Positions 1-8,167 of a stretch of DNA of 38,576 nt are shown here, piece after piece (positions within the stretch are counted from its first letter, which is position 1; every line of letters starts with the position of its first letter). The notes under the pieces were generated by a model, which worked only from the letters and a program-made list of their open reading frames with translations, was not told the origin of the DNA and made no database searches. The position numbers and the translations under genes are program-made. This stretch comes from Betaproteobacteria bacterium (GTDB taxonomy: Bacteria; Pseudomonadota; Gammaproteobacteria; Burkholderiales; Thiobacteraceae), in the NCBI GenBank assembly GCA_024641855.1, contig JAHECG010000018.1, forward strand, positions 1 to 38,576, written 5' to 3'.

Positions 1-1955
1 AATGCACTTTCGCATTTGGGGCATGTGCGGCCTTCCAAAATTTCTGGTCCAGGTGCAGCTGCGCGCTCGGCTTCGGTTTCATTGGCGTTGCGCGTGTAAT
101 CGCATTCCGGGTAACCGCTGCATCCAATGAAGCGACCGCGCTTGCCTAAGCGCAGGTTTAATGGCTTGCCACATTTAGGGCAGGCTTCATCCATCACCTC
201 AGTGGTGATGTCCTTGCGCTCGATGTTTTTCTTTTCTTCCAGTTGGGTTGAAAACCCATCCCAAAATTCTTTCAGTACGGGCAACCATTCGAGCTTGCCC
301 TCAGCGATGAAGTCGAGCTGATCTTCCAGCTTGGCCGTGAAATCGTAATCGACGTAACGCGTGAAATGCTCGGTTAAAAATTTATTTACGATACGGCCCA
401 CATCGGTTGGCGTGAAACGCTTTTTATCCAATTCGACATATTCGCGCTTCACCAACGTAGACATAATGCTGGCGTAAGTTGAAGGACGACCGATGCCGTG
501 CTCTTCCAACGTTTTGACCAAGCTCGCTTCCGTATAGCGTGGTGGTGGCTGGGTGAAATGTTGTTCGCCGAAAAGCTTATCGACGGGGACAACATCGCCC
601 ACATCCATCGGTGGTAACTTTGCTTCGCCTTCTTCGTCTTCTGCTGGCTCTTCGTCCACATCTTCCAAATACACCGCAATGAAGCCGGGGAAAACCATGA
701 CTTGACCGCTGGCGCGGAATAAATTTTCCGGGCCACCGAGGCTAATATCCAAACTGACGGTGTCGAATTTCGCTGGCGTCATTTGACAAGCTAACGCGCG
801 CTTCCAGATCATTTCGTACAGCTTAGTCTGATCCGGCGTGAGATGTTTTTTCATTTCCTGCGGTGTGCGCAGGATGGATGTAGGGCGCACTGCTTCATGC
901 GCTTCTTGCGCATTTTTGGATTTGTTCTTAAACGTTATTGCTGCCTTGGGTAAATATTCCGGCTCGAAATTATTTTGAATATAGCCGCGAATTTCTTCTA
1001 GCGCTTCAGCCCCCAAATTCACCGAATCGGTACGCATATAGGTGATTAAACCCACGGCGCTGCCGCCAATGTCGACGCCTTCATATAGCTGCTGCGCTAC
1101 GCGCATGGCACGATCAGCAGAAAAACCTAGCTTACGCACGGCTTCTTGCTGCAAGGTTGATGTGGTAAATGGCGCAGCGGGTTGCCGCGTTTTTTTACGC
1201 TTCTCGACCGACTCAACTTTGGCTTTGTCGCCTGCGGCTTTGAGTTTGGCTAATACGGCGTCGCTGGTGCCGACTTCGCCAATATCAAATTGGTCGAGTT
1301 TTTTGCCTTCGTATTGAAACAGCTTGGCGGAAAATTTCTGCTTGCCCTTGCGTGAATCGAGATGAACAGTCCAATATTCTTGCGTGGTAAACGCTTCGAT
1401 TTCGATTTCGCGTTCACAAATTAGCCGTAGCGCGGGGCTTTGCACACGACCAGCAGAGAGTCCGCGCCGAATCTTGCGCCATAACAACGGCGACAGGTTA
1501 AAGCCCACCAAATAATCTAAGGCGCGACGTGCTTGCTGCGCATTCACCAAGGGCATGGCGATTTCTCGCGGCTCCTCAATCGCCGCGATTACGGCTTTTT
1601 TGGTAATTTCGTAGAACACCACGCGCTTGAGTGGTTTGTTCTTGATTAGTTTCTTCTCTTTAAGCAGCTCAACAATATGCCACGCAATCGCCTCACCTTC
1701 GCGATCCGGGTCAGTTGCGAGCAGAATTTCATCGGCCCCCTTCACCGCTTTGGTCAATACATCAACGTGTTTAGCGTTGCGTTCGACCAATTGATATTTC
1801 ATGGCGAATTTGTTTTCGGGGTCTACGGCGCCAGTTTTTGGCACGAGATCTCGCACATGGCCATAAGACGCAACGACTTCAAAACCGTCGCCGAGATATT
1901 TCTTCAGCGTTTTGGCTTTGGATGGTGACTCAACAATTAGTAAGCTGTAAGGCAT
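1..1955 (-). CDS. topA: DNA topoisomerase I (3' end beyond window)
   Basis: Type IA topoisomerase that relaxes negative supercoils through a transient 5'-phosphotyrosine link. The reverse-strand frame opens at ATG 1955 with MPYSLLIVESPSKAKT, the Toprim start with its conserved glutamate. DPDREGEAIAWHI supplies the acidic Mg-binding motif. The active-site motif GLITYMRTDS puts the catalytic tyrosine at about residue 306. Toward the left edge come tetracysteine zinc ribbons: CPKC and a GCSGYPEC motif near position 150, then another CPKC near the edge. About 651 residues lie in the window, so the C-terminal zinc-finger tail is cut off. It is last in the LysM-dprA-smg-topA series, 73 bases after smg. 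Identity is very secure. Confidence 0.97.
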   Translation of the reverse strand, partial: MPYSLLIVESPSKAKTLKKYLGDGFEVVASYGHVRDLVPKTGAVDPENKFAMKYQLVERNAKHVDVLTKAVKGADEILLATDPDREGEAIAWHIVELLKEKKLIKNKPLKRVVFYEITKKAVIAAIEEPREIAMPLVNAQQARRALDYLVGFNLSPLLWRKIRRGLSAGRVQSPALRLICEREIEIEAFTTQEYWTVHLDSRKGKQKFSAKLFQYEGKKLDQFDIGEVGTSDAVLAKLKAAGDKAKVESVEKRKKTRQPAAPFTTSTLQQEAVRKLGFSADRAMRVAQQLYEGVDIGGSAVGLITYMRTDSVNLGAEALEEIRGYIQNNFEPEYLPKAAITFKNKSKNAQEAHEAVRPTSILRTPQEMKKHLTPDQTKLYEMIWKRALACQMTPAKFDTVSLDISLGGPENLFRASGQVMVFPGFIAVYLEDVDEEPAEDEEGEAKLPPMDVGDVVPVDKLFGEQHFTQPPPRYTEASLVKTLEEHGIGRPSTYASIMSTLVKREYVELDKKRFTPTDVGRIVNKFLTEHFTRYVDYDFTAKLEDQLDFIAEGKLEWLPVLKEFWDGFSTQLEEKKNIERKDITTEVMDEACPKCGKPLNLRLGKRGRFIGCSGYPECDYTRNANETEAERAAAPGPEILEGRTCPKCESA

Positions 1956-2028
1956 GCGCGCGGTATAAGTTGTGGGCCGAGCGCAGGATATTAAGGGGTT
2001 AGGCTTGCCGGTGGCAAGTCAAAGCGCA

Positions 2029-2484
2029 TTAATGTAGCCGTGGCGCGTCGTCGCTGGTGAGAAAGTCTTCCATAAAGACATAGTCTTGGCCGTGGCTCCA
2101 AAGCACCATCAGCACGATCCATTTCACATGCTCCAGGCTGACATCGGCTTCAGCTAAGGCCAGCACTCGATCAATAACGCACTCGCGCTGAATTGGATTG
2201 AGGATGCCCGACATCTCCAAAAACGTTAGCAATCCCTGCGCTTGGTGATCCAGGCGCTGTTGTTCTTGTGGTGCATAACAACGGGTTGCCGCGCTGGCAG
2301 CAAACGCCTCAGGGTAAACGGTGCTGGCTGACAACTGCTCCAACCCGGTAAACCAATCAAATGCGCGTGAAATCTCGTCGGTGTCAAATCCCGCCGCCGA
2401 AAGTTCGCGGGCGAGTTTTCCGTGATCGGGATGTATTTCCGCCTCAAAGTAATTTTCAAAGAGGTAAACCAAGATATCAAACAT
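2029..2484 (-). CDS. smg: Smg family protein (DUF494)
   Basis: Small acidic protein of the Smg/DUF494 family, found beside dprA and topA in many beta- and gammaproteobacteria. Its biochemical role is not established. The chosen start at 2484 gives MFDILVYLFENYFEAEIHP, the usual family N-terminus, in a 151-residue protein. An ATG four codons upstream (2496) is possible, but the purine-rich GAGAGAA stretch sits just before the inner ATG. The sequence is mostly helical and has a conserved-looking WIVLMVLWSHG segment near the C-terminus. The gene lies 41 bases after dprA and 73 before topA, so it is probably co-transcribed with both. Confidence 0.9.
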   Translation of the reverse strand: MFDILVYLFENYFEAEIHPDHGKLARELSAAGFDTDEISRAFDWFTGLEQLSASTVYPEAFAASAATRCYAPQEQQRLDHQAQGLLTFLEMSGILNPIQRECVIDRVLALAEADVSLEHVKWIVLMVLWSHGQDYVFMEDFLTSDDAPRLH

Positions 2485-2525
2485 GGATTCTCTCATGGCG
2501 GTAGTATGTCATATTTTCTTTTAAA

Positions 2526-3614
2526 TCAATTAATTGCTTGATAAAAACCGCCCGGTAACGATGCCACTTGGCCATTTATTTCAAGCTCTAACAGAATGGC
2601 GCAAACCCGTTCCGCCGTCAACCCTGTACGCGTTACCAGCGTGTCGATGCCGCAGGGGGTGTGCCCAAGCTGTTGCTTGAATTCGCTGTGTTCGGTTTTG
2701 TCGGTCGGCTGTACCGCTTGTAGGCCTGGATTTACTTGGGTGTTAAGCCCTAATTCTTCGAGGAGATCTTGTGCACTCTCGACCAGTTTTGCGCCTTGTT
2801 TTATCAGTTGATGGCATCCCTTGGACAGCGGTGAATGGATCGAGCCCGGTATAGCAAAAACTTCTCTGCCCTGCTCTCCTGCCAAGCGTGCGGTAATTAG
2901 TGAGCCGCTGCGCAACGCGGCCTCAATTACCAACACTCCTCGAGATAATCCGCTAATGATACGGTTTCGGCGTGGGAAATTTTGCGCCATTGAGGGTGTG
3001 CCCAATGCAAATTCCGAAATGATCGCGCCTTGCTGCGCCAGCACATGTGCCAAATCCCGATTGCGGGCCGGATAGACAATATCTAAACCAGTGCCAACAA
3101 CCGCGATTGTGGATGCTGTCCCCTTGAGACCCCCACGATGCGCAGCCGCATCAATCCCCAGCGCCATTCCACTAATGATCGTAAACCCTGCATCAGAAAT
3201 CACGTGCGCAAAAGCCGCGGCGTCCTTTTCTCCCTGTGGCGTAGCGCGGCGACTTCCAACAATAGCCAGTGCCGGTTGCTGGAGTAAATCCAATCGGCCT
3301 TTTACATACAAAAACGGGGGTGGGTCTGGTGTTTCCAGCAAGTTTTGCGGATATTCCGGATCCGCCAATGTGACCACGTGGTTACCGGCTTCTGCAAACC
3401 ATTTTTGAGTTGTTATTAGGGCTTTATCATCAACTCCCGCGACGATAGCGTGCGCGATTTTGCTATCGCACACAGCGCTAAGCTGCGCCATAGAGGCTGA
3501 ATAAATGTTTTGCGGGGGGCCGAAAACCGTCAGTAGGCGGCGGTAGGTTTCGCCGCCCAGACCGGGAATACTACTAAGCGCAAGCCAGTAACGCGCCTCA
3601 TCCCAATCGACCAT
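2526..3614 (-). CDS. dprA: DNA-processing protein DprA
   Basis: DprA/Smf binds incoming single-stranded DNA during natural transformation and loads RecA. The protein has 362 residues, a normal length. An N-terminal helical SAM-like region (ALSSIPGLGGETYRRLL) precedes a Rossmann-like DprA core with the signatures VGSRRATPQG, SGMALGIDAAAHRGGL, FPRRNRIISGLSRGVLVIEA and GSLITARLA. The C-terminal about 60 residues (DTLVTRTGLTAERVCAILL) form the winged-helix domain. The start is 9 bases after the stop of the LysM gene, with no good ribosome binding site, which suggests translational coupling. Presence of dprA alone does not prove competence. Confidence 0.97.
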   Translation of the reverse strand: MVDWDEARYWLALSSIPGLGGETYRRLLTVFGPPQNIYSASMAQLSAVCDSKIAHAIVAGVDDKALITTQKWFAEAGNHVVTLADPEYPQNLLETPDPPPFLYVKGRLDLLQQPALAIVGSRRATPQGEKDAAAFAHVISDAGFTIISGMALGIDAAAHRGGLKGTASTIAVVGTGLDIVYPARNRDLAHVLAQQGAIISEFALGTPSMAQNFPRRNRIISGLSRGVLVIEAALRSGSLITARLAGEQGREVFAIPGSIHSPLSKGCHQLIKQGAKLVESAQDLLEELGLNTQVNPGLQAVQPTDKTEHSEFKQQLGHTPCGIDTLVTRTGLTAERVCAILLELEINGQVASLPGGFYQAIN

Positions 3615-3623
3615 AAATATGTA

Positions 3624-4664
3624 TCAGGGAGTTTCTACCGCATCGTTGATTTTTATCGACCGATCCGACTTCATTACAAGTGCATAGGAGATGTTGTCGA
3701 AAACGCGGAAGATAAGTGCCAAACCGATACGCTCTTCCGGTAGTTTAATCGCTTTATTTTTATCCCCACTTCGATATGTTGCCACTTCTCCCGCACGTAA
3801 TATTGCAAGCACATGTCCTGACTCCAACCCCTGCTTGGTGCCCAAATTAATCGTAATGATCGAGTCTTTACCGACTTCGGCGACCCCTGCATATGCTGCC
3901 ATCACCCGCCCTTTTACTAACCCGGAAGGCGCGTGCGGCACAAAATTAGCCAAATCGATGTTGGATGCCGCCACCAAGCGATCGTCACGCAATACCTCTT
4001 GATTTGACTTGATAATCTCGATCGTCGCGGGATCCCCAAATTTTAATACGCGCGCATCGCCGACATAAATTGCTTCAAAGCCAAGTGTTTTTTTCGTTTC
4101 TGGATCCAACAATGCCTTGCCGGGCCGAAACAATTGCCATTGTTTTTGCCCGCTTGCGGGTAAGCCCATTGCATAAGCGCGTCCACCGGCACCAATGGCA
4201 ACGCGACTTTCTTCGTTGGCAATTATGTGCGGCGCATTTTCCAGGCCATCTTTTTCTATCACCAGTGGCTGGCTTAAAAACGGGCCAATATCGGCCGGAG
4301 AAATAATCGGTATTGCTAAATTTGCACTCGGTTCAATGCGCGTTTGTGGCGAACGTTTTTCAAAATCGTGGCCGTGGTATTTTTCGTTTTTGGATAAACG
4401 CAGCGTTCCGTTTTCACGATCCAACAAAACAACATCACCGGGATAGATCCAGTGAGGATTTTTAATTTCGTCTTTATTCAGTTGCCAGATTTCTGGCCAG
4501 CGCCACGGGCTTTTAAGAAAACGTCCTGAAATCGCCCAAAGCGTATCGCCTTTTACCACTACATATCGATCGGGAGCATCTTCTTTAATTTGTAATTCAT
4601 CCGCACGAACTGCTGCGGTAAACAACGTGCAAGCACTAAGCAAGGCTATAATAATATTCCGCAT
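3624..4664 (-). CDS. exported LysM-domain protein
   Basis: Secreted or periplasmic peptidoglycan-binding protein. Residues 1-21 form a signal peptide (MRNIIIALLSACTLFTAAVRA, likely cut before DELQ). A LysM repeat follows at about residues 33-82, with YVVVKGDTLWAISGRFL, WPEIWQLN and HWIYPGDVV. The remaining about 260 residues match no enzyme that I recognise. They contain beta-rich stretches such as GLVKGRVMAAYAGVAEVGKDS that resemble the extended LysM proteins regularly found upstream of dprA in betaproteobacteria. It is the first gene of a minus-strand series LysM-dprA-smg-topA and is divergent from def. Exact function is unknown. Confidence 0.9.
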   Translation of the reverse strand: MRNIIIALLSACTLFTAAVRADELQIKEDAPDRYVVVKGDTLWAISGRFLKSPWRWPEIWQLNKDEIKNPHWIYPGDVVLLDRENGTLRLSKNEKYHGHDFEKRSPQTRIEPSANLAIPIISPADIGPFLSQPLVIEKDGLENAPHIIANEESRVAIGAGGRAYAMGLPASGQKQWQLFRPGKALLDPETKKTLGFEAIYVGDARVLKFGDPATIEIIKSNQEVLRDDRLVAASNIDLANFVPHAPSGLVKGRVMAAYAGVAEVGKDSIITINLGTKQGLESGHVLAILRAGEVATYRSGDKNKAIKLPEERIGLALIFRVFDNISYALVMKSDRSIKINDAVETP

Positions 4665-4787
4665 GGGCGACCTCGGTCACATTGGGTTGCGAATCCACGC
4701 TATATTGCGTTGACCTTTATGCAAAACAGATCGTGGAGTTTGCTTTAAATTCTGCATGTAAAAGTTTAATTAAGCAAGCCTTTTGAG

Positions 4788-5291
4788 ATGGCCATATTAC
4801 CTATTATTCATTTTCCAGACGAGCGTCTGCACACTAAAGCCACACCCGTAGCCATCGTTGACGACCAGATTCGCAAACTAATCGCGGACATGGCTGAAAC
4901 CATGTACGCCGCGCCTGGCATTGGTCTGGCTGCAACGCAAATCGACGTTCATCAGCAAGTGATCGTAATCGACACGTCGGAAAACCATAACAATCTATTA
5001 GTGTTAATTAATCCGATAATTATTAAAGCCAATGGTCGCGCGGTACATGATGAAGGGTGTTTGTCAGTTCCTGGAATTTATGAAGCAGTTACTCGCGCCG
5101 CGCATATTAGTGTTAAGTTTTTGAATATTGATGGAAAAGAAACCGTGCTTGAAACTGACGGGCTGCTTGCGGTGTGCATTCAGCACGAAATGGATCATTT
5201 ACAAGGCAAGGTCTTCGTTGAATATTTATCCCAACTCAAACAAGCGCGGATTAAGCAAAAACTCAAAAAACGTATCCGCGAGACCATGTAA
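4788..5291 (+). CDS. def: peptide deformylase
   Basis: Iron-dependent hydrolase that removes the N-formyl group from nascent polypeptides. The 167-residue protein shows all three signatures: GIGLAATQ (residues 44-51), EGCLSVP with metal-ligand Cys91, and QHEMDHLQG with ligands His133 and His137 and catalytic Glu134. It is divergent from the LysM gene. Its stop codon touches the fmt start directly, so the two enzymes of the formyl-methionine cycle are one transcription unit. The start at ATG 4788 gives the common N-terminus [14 protein letters not shown]; the ribosome binding site is weak. Confidence 0.98.
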   Translation: MAILPIIHFPDERLHTKATPVAIVDDQIRKLIADMAETMYAAPGIGLAATQIDVHQQVIVIDTSENHNNLLVLINPIIIKANGRAVHDEGCLSVPGIYEAVTRAAHISVKFLNIDGKETVLETDGLLAVCIQHEMDHLQGKVFVEYLSQLKQARIKQKLKKRIRETM

Positions 5292-6209
5292 ATGCGTCTA
5301 ATTTTTGCCGGAACGCCAGATTTTGCGGCAAGCGCATTGCTAGCCCTTATCCAGGCTGGTCACGAAATCCTTTTAGTTTTAACGCAACCCGACCGGCCTG
5401 CCGGGCGCGGCATGCAACTCAAACACAGCGCCGTAAAAGATTTGGCACTGCTGCATCAACTGTCAATTGCGCAACCCTCAACGCTTAAAGATCCCCAATT
5501 TCAGGCTGATTTGCGTAGCATCAATGCAGATTTAATGATTGTTGCTGCCTATGGTTTAATTTTGCCGCAGGCGGTTTTAGATATCCCGCGTTTGGGTTGT
5601 CTAAACATTCATGCTTCTTTATTGCCGCGCTGGCGCGGTGCCGCCCCCATCCAGCGCGCCTTGTTGGCTGATGATAAAGTGACCGGCATTACGATTATGC
5701 AAATGGATGCCGGTTTGGATACCGGTGAGATGCTTTTGCAAAAGAGCACCCCTATTTCGACTAGCGACACCGCGCATACTTTGCATGACAAACTCGCTAC
5801 CCTTGGCGCCACATGCATCGTAGAAGCCGTGAATTTATTACCTTGCCTAAATCCCGTTGTGCAAAATGACGCTCAAGCTACTTATGCCGCCAAAATTAGC
5901 AAAGAAGAGGCGCGCATCAACTGGTCGCGCCCCGCTGCGGATATTGAACGAGCAATTCGCGCCTACAACCCTTTTCCATGCGCGTATACCTTACGCAATG
6001 GTGAACCGTTGAAGCTCTGGGATGCACAAGTGGATGATACCAATGGAGCTCCCGGCGCCATTCTGAAAGCCGACAATAAAGGCATTCTGGTTGGCTGCGG
6101 TCGTGGCGCACTACGCATAACTGAATTACAACGTGCTGGCGGTAAGCGCTTGCGTGTTGCCCAGTTTCTTGCTGGTGTACCCATTGCCCTGGGCGAATAT
6201 TGGTTTTGA
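5292..6209 (+). CDS. fmt: methionyl-tRNA formyltransferase
   Basis: Transfers a formyl group from 10-formyl-tetrahydrofolate to initiator Met-tRNA. The 305-residue protein begins MRLIFAGTPDFAASALLAL, the folate-binding Rossmann start. It carries the hallmark SLLPRWRGAAPIQRAL and the catalytic region LNIHASLLPR. MQMDAGLDTGEML and the C-terminal tRNA-binding beta domain (about residues 205-305, starting YAAKISKEEARINW) complete it. The ATG follows the def stop without a gap, so translation is probably coupled. No clear hairpin terminator is visible in the 145-base gap to rsmB. Confidence 0.98.
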   Translation: MRLIFAGTPDFAASALLALIQAGHEILLVLTQPDRPAGRGMQLKHSAVKDLALLHQLSIAQPSTLKDPQFQADLRSINADLMIVAAYGLILPQAVLDIPRLGCLNIHASLLPRWRGAAPIQRALLADDKVTGITIMQMDAGLDTGEMLLQKSTPISTSDTAHTLHDKLATLGATCIVEAVNLLPCLNPVVQNDAQATYAAKISKEEARINWSRPAADIERAIRAYNPFPCAYTLRNGEPLKLWDAQVDDTNGAPGAILKADNKGILVGCGRGALRITELQRAGGKRLRVAQFLAGVPIALGEYWF

Positions 6210-6354
6210 ATCTTTTCTTTAATTTAAATCTCTAACACAACCGAGTATCGCCCCGAACCCGCCCAAATGATGATTATCAACCTACACTCTGCGCAAGCGG
6301 TTAATTGCTGGTTCCGCCCCCTCCGATACATTGCCCGCCACTTGAGGATGTCGC

Positions 6355-7629
6355 ATGCTTGAGCCCCAAGCCTTAGCCGCAGGTGTCTTAACGGAGGTGC
6401 TCTCTGGCCGGAACCTAAATATTGTTCTCGCTGAGCTTTGGCAACAATATCCGGATTTACTCCCGCGCCATCGTGGTGCAATTCAAGATTTAAGCTATGG
6501 AACTCTGCGCTATTTTTCTCGCTTAGATTTTTTGCTACAAGCGCTTATCTCGCGCCCCATCTCCCACGACGGGGTACGCTGTTTGCTATTGGCCGGCTTA
6601 TATCAATTGAATTACTCAAAAACTCGACCCTACGCGGTTGTTGATCGTGCAGTTGAAGCCGCACGAGCATTGGATGCACCTTGGGCCGCAAAGTTTGTAA
6701 ATGGCGTACTCCGTAATTTTTTGCGTAAAAAGGCGGAATTATTACTTCGTGCTAATGACTTTGAGCCTGCACGTTATTGCCATCCTCAATGGTGGATTGA
6801 CCGCCTACGCATCGCATATCCCCAGGATTGGGTCGCTATACTCAACGCCAATAACGACCATCCCCCTATGACATTACGCGTCAATCGACATTTATCCAGC
6901 CCCGAACAATATTGTTCGCTGCTGCATTCAGTTGAGATTGAAGCAGAAATAATCGAGCCAAATGCAATCCGTCTCTTAAAACCAGTTTCCGTCGATTTAC
7001 TGCCAGGATTTTGGGACGGCATGGTATCGGTACAAGATGCCGGCGCACAGTATGCTGCTGATTTATTAAGCCTTTCTGCTGGACAACGGGTTTTGGATGC
7101 GTGTGCAGCGCCAGGCGGTAAAGCCGCCCATATTTTAGAATCTGTTGACGTGAATTTAATCGCTCTCGACAACGATGCGGTTCGGCTTAAGCAAGTGGCA
7201 GAGAACTTCCAGCGCTTAAAACTCCAGGGGCAGTGTGTGCTCGGTGATGCGGCCTCTCCTGACAACTGGTGGGATGGGCAACTTTTTGACCGTATTTTGG
7301 CTGATGTTCCCTGTTCTGCTTCTGGGGTTGCCCGCCGACATCCAGATATTAAGTGGTTGCGAAGACCCACCGATATTGCACAGTTTGCCGTTACACAAAA
7401 CTTGATTATCGCTTCTTTGTGGCGTCTACTCGCTCCCGGTGGTAAATTGTTATACGCAACTTGCTCTGTATTTCATGAAGAAAACGAGGAAATCGTCGCC
7501 GGATTTATCGCGAAACAGTCTAATGCTATCCGTCTTACCCTTCCCCATATCCAAGGACAGTTGTTGCCAAACCAGGTACATGACGGTTTTTTCTATGCAT
7601 TGTTGGAAAAATCTTCGGGCCCTTCTTAG
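6355..7629 (+). CDS. rsmB: 16S rRNA (cytosine-967-C5)-methyltransferase
   Basis: RsmB (Sun/Fmu) methylates C967 of 16S rRNA with S-adenosylmethionine. The 424-residue protein has an N-terminal NusB-like RNA-binding domain (about 1-140; YGTLRYFSRLDFLLQAL, NGVLRNFLRK). The methyltransferase domain carries DACAAPGGK beginning at Asp248, DVPCSASGV with Cys320 and TCSVFHEENE with Cys370, the two cysteines of the family mechanism. The ATG at 6355 has a GAGG element about 8 bases upstream. Its 3' end overlaps the next gene by 50 bases, so it heads the rsmB-DUF4390-ntrY-ntrX unit. Confidence 0.97.
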   Translation: MLEPQALAAGVLTEVLSGRNLNIVLAELWQQYPDLLPRHRGAIQDLSYGTLRYFSRLDFLLQALISRPISHDGVRCLLLAGLYQLNYSKTRPYAVVDRAVEAARALDAPWAAKFVNGVLRNFLRKKAELLLRANDFEPARYCHPQWWIDRLRIAYPQDWVAILNANNDHPPMTLRVNRHLSSPEQYCSLLHSVEIEAEIIEPNAIRLLKPVSVDLLPGFWDGMVSVQDAGAQYAADLLSLSAGQRVLDACAAPGGKAAHILESVDVNLIALDNDAVRLKQVAENFQRLKLQGQCVLGDAASPDNWWDGQLFDRILADVPCSASGVARRHPDIKWLRRPTDIAQFAVTQNLIIASLWRLLAPGGKLLYATCSVFHEENEEIVAGFIAKQSNAIRLTLPHIQGQLLPNQVHDGFFYALLEKSSGPS

Positions 7630-8161
7630 TGCACTAACCTTCCTTTTTATTGGCTTAGCGCCTCTTGGTGTTTATGCAGAAGGTCTCATAGTCAAAAAGG
7701 CTGAGCTAGTATTCAACGATGACGCTTATTTTCTTAAGGCAGATTTTGACATTGATTTAAATAAGTCTTTAGAAGAGGCTTTGGAAAAGGGCATCAGCCT
7801 TAATTTTTTAGTTGATCTCGAAATCTCGCGCCCTCGCTGGTACTGGGTCGACGAAGTCATCGTTACGGCCCACCAAAATGTACGTATCAGCTATCATGCA
7901 TTAACGCGTCAATATCATTTTTCCAGTAACAATATAAATTTATCGTTTAATACCTTGAGTGAAGCTCGGGATCAATTAAAGCATATTGTCGACTGGAAAG
8001 TGTTTGAGCATACTGCGGTCAAAAAGGGCGCGCTTTATCACGCCGCCTTGCGCATGAAGCTCGATATCAAACAACTTCCGAAACCACTACAAGTAGAAGC
8101 CCTGGGAACCAAGGAATGGGATTTGTCTTCCGATTGGTTTCGGTTTCCACTTAATCCTTAA
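7580..8161 (+). CDS. DUF4390 domain-containing exported protein
   Basis: Protein of unknown function with an N-terminal hydrophobic signal (NLRALLSALTFLFIGLAPLG, cut likely after VYA). A beta-rich DUF4390-type domain follows, with FKADFD-like YFLKADFDIDLNKSLEEAL, FLVDLEISRPRWYW and the C-terminal SSDWFRFPLNP. I chose ATG 7580 because an AGG lies just upstream and the signal peptide starts soon after; ATG 7595 is the alternative. The first 50 bases overlap rsmB in another frame, and ntrY starts 6 bases after the stop. DUF4390 proteins are repeatedly found directly before ntrY in betaproteobacteria, so a role in NtrY signal input is plausible but inferred. Confidence 0.88.
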   Translation: MTVFSMHCWKNLRALLSALTFLFIGLAPLGVYAEGLIVKKAELVFNDDAYFLKADFDIDLNKSLEEALEKGISLNFLVDLEISRPRWYWVDEVIVTAHQNVRISYHALTRQYHFSSNNINLSFNTLSEARDQLKHIVDWKVFEHTAVKKGALYHAALRMKLDIKQLPKPLQVEALGTKEWDLSSDWFRFPLNP

Positions 8162-8167
8162 AGCGCT

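Noticed and set aside
3370-3385. GTGACCACGTGGTTAC palindrome inside dprA as a second parS
   Set aside because: Only the CACGTG core agrees with parS; the outer positions differ and it lies in coding sequence.
4700-4770. TTGACC at 4710 as a def promoter
   Set aside because: No acceptable -10 element at 16-18 bases downstream.
6268-6284. Fur-box-like AAATGATGATTATCA upstream of rsmB
   Set aside because: Only one half matches (ATTATCA); the other half agrees at about 4 of 7 positions, and rsmB is not a usual iron-regulated gene.
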